Origin: Bradyrhizobium sp. WSM471
GTDB taxonomy: Bacteria; Pseudomonadota; Alphaproteobacteria; Rhizobiales; Xanthobacteraceae
Direction: 5' to 3'
DNA: 64,000 nucleotides
Assembly: GCF_000244915.1 (NCBI RefSeq)
Contig: NZ_CM001442.1
Span: 1,984,001-2,048,000, forward strand
Part shown: positions 61,801-64,000 of the stretch, piece after piece
How positions within the stretch are numbered: the stretch's first letter is position 1
Layout of the letters: every line of letters starts with the position of its first letter
The notes under the pieces: model-generated
What the model was told of the DNA's origin: nothing
Databases searched by the model: none
The model's input: the letters and a program-made list of their open reading frames with translations, nothing else
Position numbers and translations under genes: made by a program

Positions 61801-63357
61801 ATGAGAAACCTGATGACAACGGCGCAATCTACCGTGGCGATGCGGCGTTGGGGGCCTCCCGGAATTGTGACCTTGGCGGCGATGCTCGCCTTTGCGGCTG
61901 TGGGCCCGGCCAATGCCGCCAAGCAGGCGCGTCAGCCAACCGAGGCGGTGGCGCCGCGCGAGGCCGGCGAACCGATCATGGCGATCGTCTCGATCAAGAG
62001 CCAGCAGGTCACCTTCTACGACGCCGAGGGCTGGATTTTTCGCGCGCCGGTGTCCACCGGCACGACGGGGCGCGAGACGCCCGCCGGGGTCTTCGCCATC
62101 GTCGAGAAGGACAAGGACCACCACTCGACCATGTATGACGACGCCTGGATGCCGAACATGCAGCGCATCACCTGGAACGGCATCGCGCTGCATGGCGGGC
62201 CGCTGCCGGGCTATGCCGCTTCGCATGGCTGCGTGCGAATGCCGTTCGGCTTCGCGGAGGGCCTGTTCGAGAAGACCAACATCGGGATGCGGGTGATCAT
62301 CTCGCCGAACGACGCGGCTCCGATGGACATCGTTCATCCCGCACTGTTCATGCCGAAGCGGGACGCCATTGCCGCAGCGCCGGGCCAAATCGGCAGGCTC
62401 TCCGGCGAGGCCGAGGAGGCCACAAGGGCGGCCGACGAGGCGAAGAAGGCCGCGACTTTGGCCGCGAAAGAGGCGGCATCGCTGCCGGCCTCGCTGCGCA
62501 AGCTGGAACAGCAGAAGACCCGCGCTGATGCCGAGCTCGCCTTCGCCGACAAGCAGCTCGCGGCCGCCAAGACCGATCAGGCCCGCGCCAAGGCCGAGGA
62601 GCTGAAGCAGAAGGCCGCCACCAGGGCCGCCGACGCGACGACGCAGCTCGATGCTGCCAAGATTGCCGCACAACCGAAGCGCGATGCGGTCGCGGCCACG
62701 AAAGAGGCGGCCAAGGCGGCAGCGGCCAGGAAGGCCGACGCCGTGAAGGCCGCGACCGACGCAAAGCTCGCGCTCGAGCCGGTCTCGGTCTACATCAGCC
62801 GCGCGACGCAGAAGCTCTATGTGCGGCGGAACACGCACAAGCCGGCACCGGACGGCGGCGGCGAGGTGTTCGACACCAGCATCGAGGTCCCCGTCACCAT
62901 CCGCAGTCCGGACCTGCCGCTCGGCACGCATATCTTCACGGCGATGGCGAAGAACGACGCCGGCTTGCGCTGGAGCGTGGTCACGATCGAAGACGGCGAC
63001 AACGCCAAGAACGCGCTCGACCGGATCACCATCCCGCAGGAGGTGCTCGATCGCATCGCGCCGACTGCGTTGCCGCGGTCCTCGATCATCATCTCGGACG
63101 AGCCACTGAGCAGCGAGACCAACTACCGCACCGAGTTCGTCGCGGTGCTGAGCAACCAGCCCCAGGGCGGTTTCATCACGCGCAAGCCGACCGCGCCTCC
63201 GATGGCGATGGCGAGCGACGACGGCTGGGACAATGGCGGCAACGGCTTCGGCTTCTTCTTCCAGCGCGATCCGAACCCGCAGCCCGTCAATCCGCGCCGG
63301 CGCGGCCAGTATCAATATTATCAGCCGGCACAGCCGATGCAGCGGGGCTTCTGGTAG
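61801..63357 (+). CDS. YkuD-type L,D-transpeptidase with Ala/Lys coiled coil and second degenerate domain
   Basis: The 518-aa product has a signal-like start (WGPPGIVTLAAMLAFAAVGP). The catalytic YkuD domain is at about 58-180, with IALHGGPLPGYAASHGCVRM containing the active Cys. Residues about 195-325 are an Ala/Lys/Glu-rich coiled coil. A second module (about 325-460) keeps the beta-sheet pattern (VSVYISRATQKLYVRRNTHK) and a SSETNYRTEFVAVLS strand but no HGG or SHGCVR. The enzyme makes 3-3 peptidoglycan crosslinks or anchors proteins to the wall. The duplicated inactive domain is unusual and may bind substrate. Confidence 0.92.
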   Translation: MRNLMTTAQSTVAMRRWGPPGIVTLAAMLAFAAVGPANAAKQARQPTEAVAPREAGEPIMAIVSIKSQQVTFYDAEGWIFRAPVSTGTTGRETPAGVFAIVEKDKDHHSTMYDDAWMPNMQRITWNGIALHGGPLPGYAASHGCVRMPFGFAEGLFEKTNIGMRVIISPNDAAPMDIVHPALFMPKRDAIAAAPGQIGRLSGEAEEATRAADEAKKAATLAAKEAASLPASLRKLEQQKTRADAELAFADKQLAAAKTDQARAKAEELKQKAATRAADATTQLDAAKIAAQPKRDAVAATKEAAKAAAARKADAVKAATDAKLALEPVSVYISRATQKLYVRRNTHKPAPDGGGEVFDTSIEVPVTIRSPDLPLGTHIFTAMAKNDAGLRWSVVTIEDGDNAKNALDRITIPQEVLDRIAPTALPRSSIIISDEPLSSETNYRTEFVAVLSNQPQGGFITRKPTAPPMAMASDDGWDNGGNGFGFFFQRDPNPQPVNPRRRGQYQYYQPAQPMQRGFW

Positions 63358-63379
63358 GAGGCGGGCAGATCGAAGCCCG

Positions 63380-64000
63380 TCAGGACCGCCGCGCCTCGAT
63401 CACGATAGCCTGGATCTTGCCCTCGATCGGTCCGGACCCATGGCGCGTCCGGATCGCCTCGGCAACGATGTCGGTCGCAGCCTGAAGCTTGCTGGCATCG
63501 CGGGCCTCGATCTCGCTGCGCAGCGGCGTGCCCTGGCAGAGCGCGATCGCGACGTGCTCGGGCGATGGCGCGCGGCTTATTTCAGCTCGCGTTTCGATCG
63601 ATATGTCACGGAAGCCTGCGCGTTCGAGGTCGGTTCTGATGACGGCCTTGTCGTGATAGCCGTGCGGCGTTCGGGCCATGAAACGGGGCGGGTCGTCGGG
63701 AAACAGCTCTTCAAGCGCGATCGTGGCTTCATGCGTCAGCACATTGTCCTCGATGCGGTCCCAGACGTTGAACACGAACGTGCCGCCATCCTTCAGGACC
63801 CGCTTCACTTCGCCGTAAGCCTTGACGCGGTCCGGAAAGAACATGGCGCCGAACTGGCAGCAGACCACGTCGAATTCGGTATCGTCGAAGGGCAGGGCTG
63901 ATCCGTCGGCCTGGCGCCACGAGATGCGATCGTCGTCTGCCTGACGCTGCGCCGCGACGGCGAGCATCGGCTCGTTGAGGTCGGTCGCGACATAGCGGAC
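63380..64000 (-). CDS. Class I SAM-dependent methyltransferase (partial, 5' end beyond window)
   Basis: The frame enters at 64000 as VRYVATDLNEPMLAVAAQRQ, with the acidic SAM-binding strand ATDLNEPML. It continues with ADGSALPFDDTEFDVVCCQF (motif II), VLKDGGTFVFNVWDR, and ends at 63380. The arrangement is the UbiE/Methyltransf_11 type. The glycine-rich motif I must lie beyond the right edge. The substrate is unknown. It is convergent with the L,D-transpeptidase gene. Confidence 0.9.
   Translation of the reverse strand, partial: VRYVATDLNEPMLAVAAQRQADDDRISWRQADGSALPFDDTEFDVVCCQFGAMFFPDRVKAYGEVKRVLKDGGTFVFNVWDRIEDNVLTHEATIALEELFPDDPPRFMARTPHGYHDKAVIRTDLERAGFRDISIETRAEISRAPSPEHVAIALCQGTPLRSEIEARDASKLQAATDIVAEAIRTRHGSGPIEGKIQAIVIEARRS

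Noticed and set aside
61468..63315. 615-codon minus-strand frame opposite the L,D-transpeptidase
   Set aside because: Arg/Gly-rich shadow; the plus strand has a signal peptide and the SHGCVRM motif.

Overview
The window is GC-rich alphaproteobacterial chromosome, most likely Bradyrhizobium or a close relative in the Nitrobacteraceae. The reasons are a full-length ctrA next to fliI/fliJ, GANTC (CcrM-type) sites in the ctrA upstream region, many single-copy metabolic genes with rhizobial gene order, a DUF6894 small protein, and several families of palindromic intergenic repeats that I recall from Bradyrhizobium genomes. I see no rRNA, tRNA, CRISPR array, phage gene or transposase gene.

Layout. 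1-2.9 kb: the end of a FixJ-type response regulator, then a DUF350 / DUF1190 / glutathionylspermidine-synthase-like operon. 3-6.1 kb: ctrA, divergent from fliI-fliJ. 6.2-7.8 kb: an ECF sigma factor with its RskA-type anti-sigma factor. 8-11.8 kb: an AraC regulator, a 204-bp MITE-like element with a perfect target duplication, an NDH-2-like oxidoreductase and a lone substrate-binding protein. 11.8-13.1 kb: a gene-poor stretch packed with repeats, one of which folds as a three-way RNA junction. 13.4-15.5 kb: flhA. 15.8-20.2 kb: a six-gene copper-handling operon (His-rich protein, lipoprotein, TolC, multicopper oxidase, cupredoxin, CusF-like). 20.3-26.7 kb: an MFS transporter, a DUF4864 protein, and a TetR regulator divergent from a PaoABC-like molybdenum hydroxylase.

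27-42 kb is an amine and amino-acid region. It has two XRE-cupin regulators, a beta-alanine:pyruvate-type transaminase, dadA, a polar amino-acid ABC transporter, a PuuB-like amine oxidase, ggt, and an acetylpolyamine-amidohydrolase-like enzyme. A quinoprotein sugar dehydrogenase with a fused haem-c domain and a lactonase lie among them.

42-51 kb is a compact biosynthetic cluster on the minus strand: a 2149-aa NRPS (A-T-C-A-T-C), a Lys-tailed 55-aa protein, a phosphopantetheinyl transferase and a luciferase-like flavin monooxygenase. A SAM-cyclase-ATPase-TPR regulator is divergent from it. The NRPS has an acyl-CoA-synthetase-like loading domain, a second adenylation domain that lacks the usual amino-group-binding Asp, and no thioesterase. 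This is the best candidate for an undescribed system here.

54-64 kb: a PCMT-like methyltransferase, a lower-GC gene pair ending in a DUF6036 nucleotidyltransferase (toxin-antitoxin-like), surface-polysaccharide functions (DUF6492, GH10 xylanase, flippase), a fatty-acid desaturase, an L,D-transpeptidase and the end of a methyltransferase. Three proteins under 60 aa (26791-26943, 37287-37463, 44127-44294) are annotated from direct reading. All family assignments come from motif recognition, not database searches.
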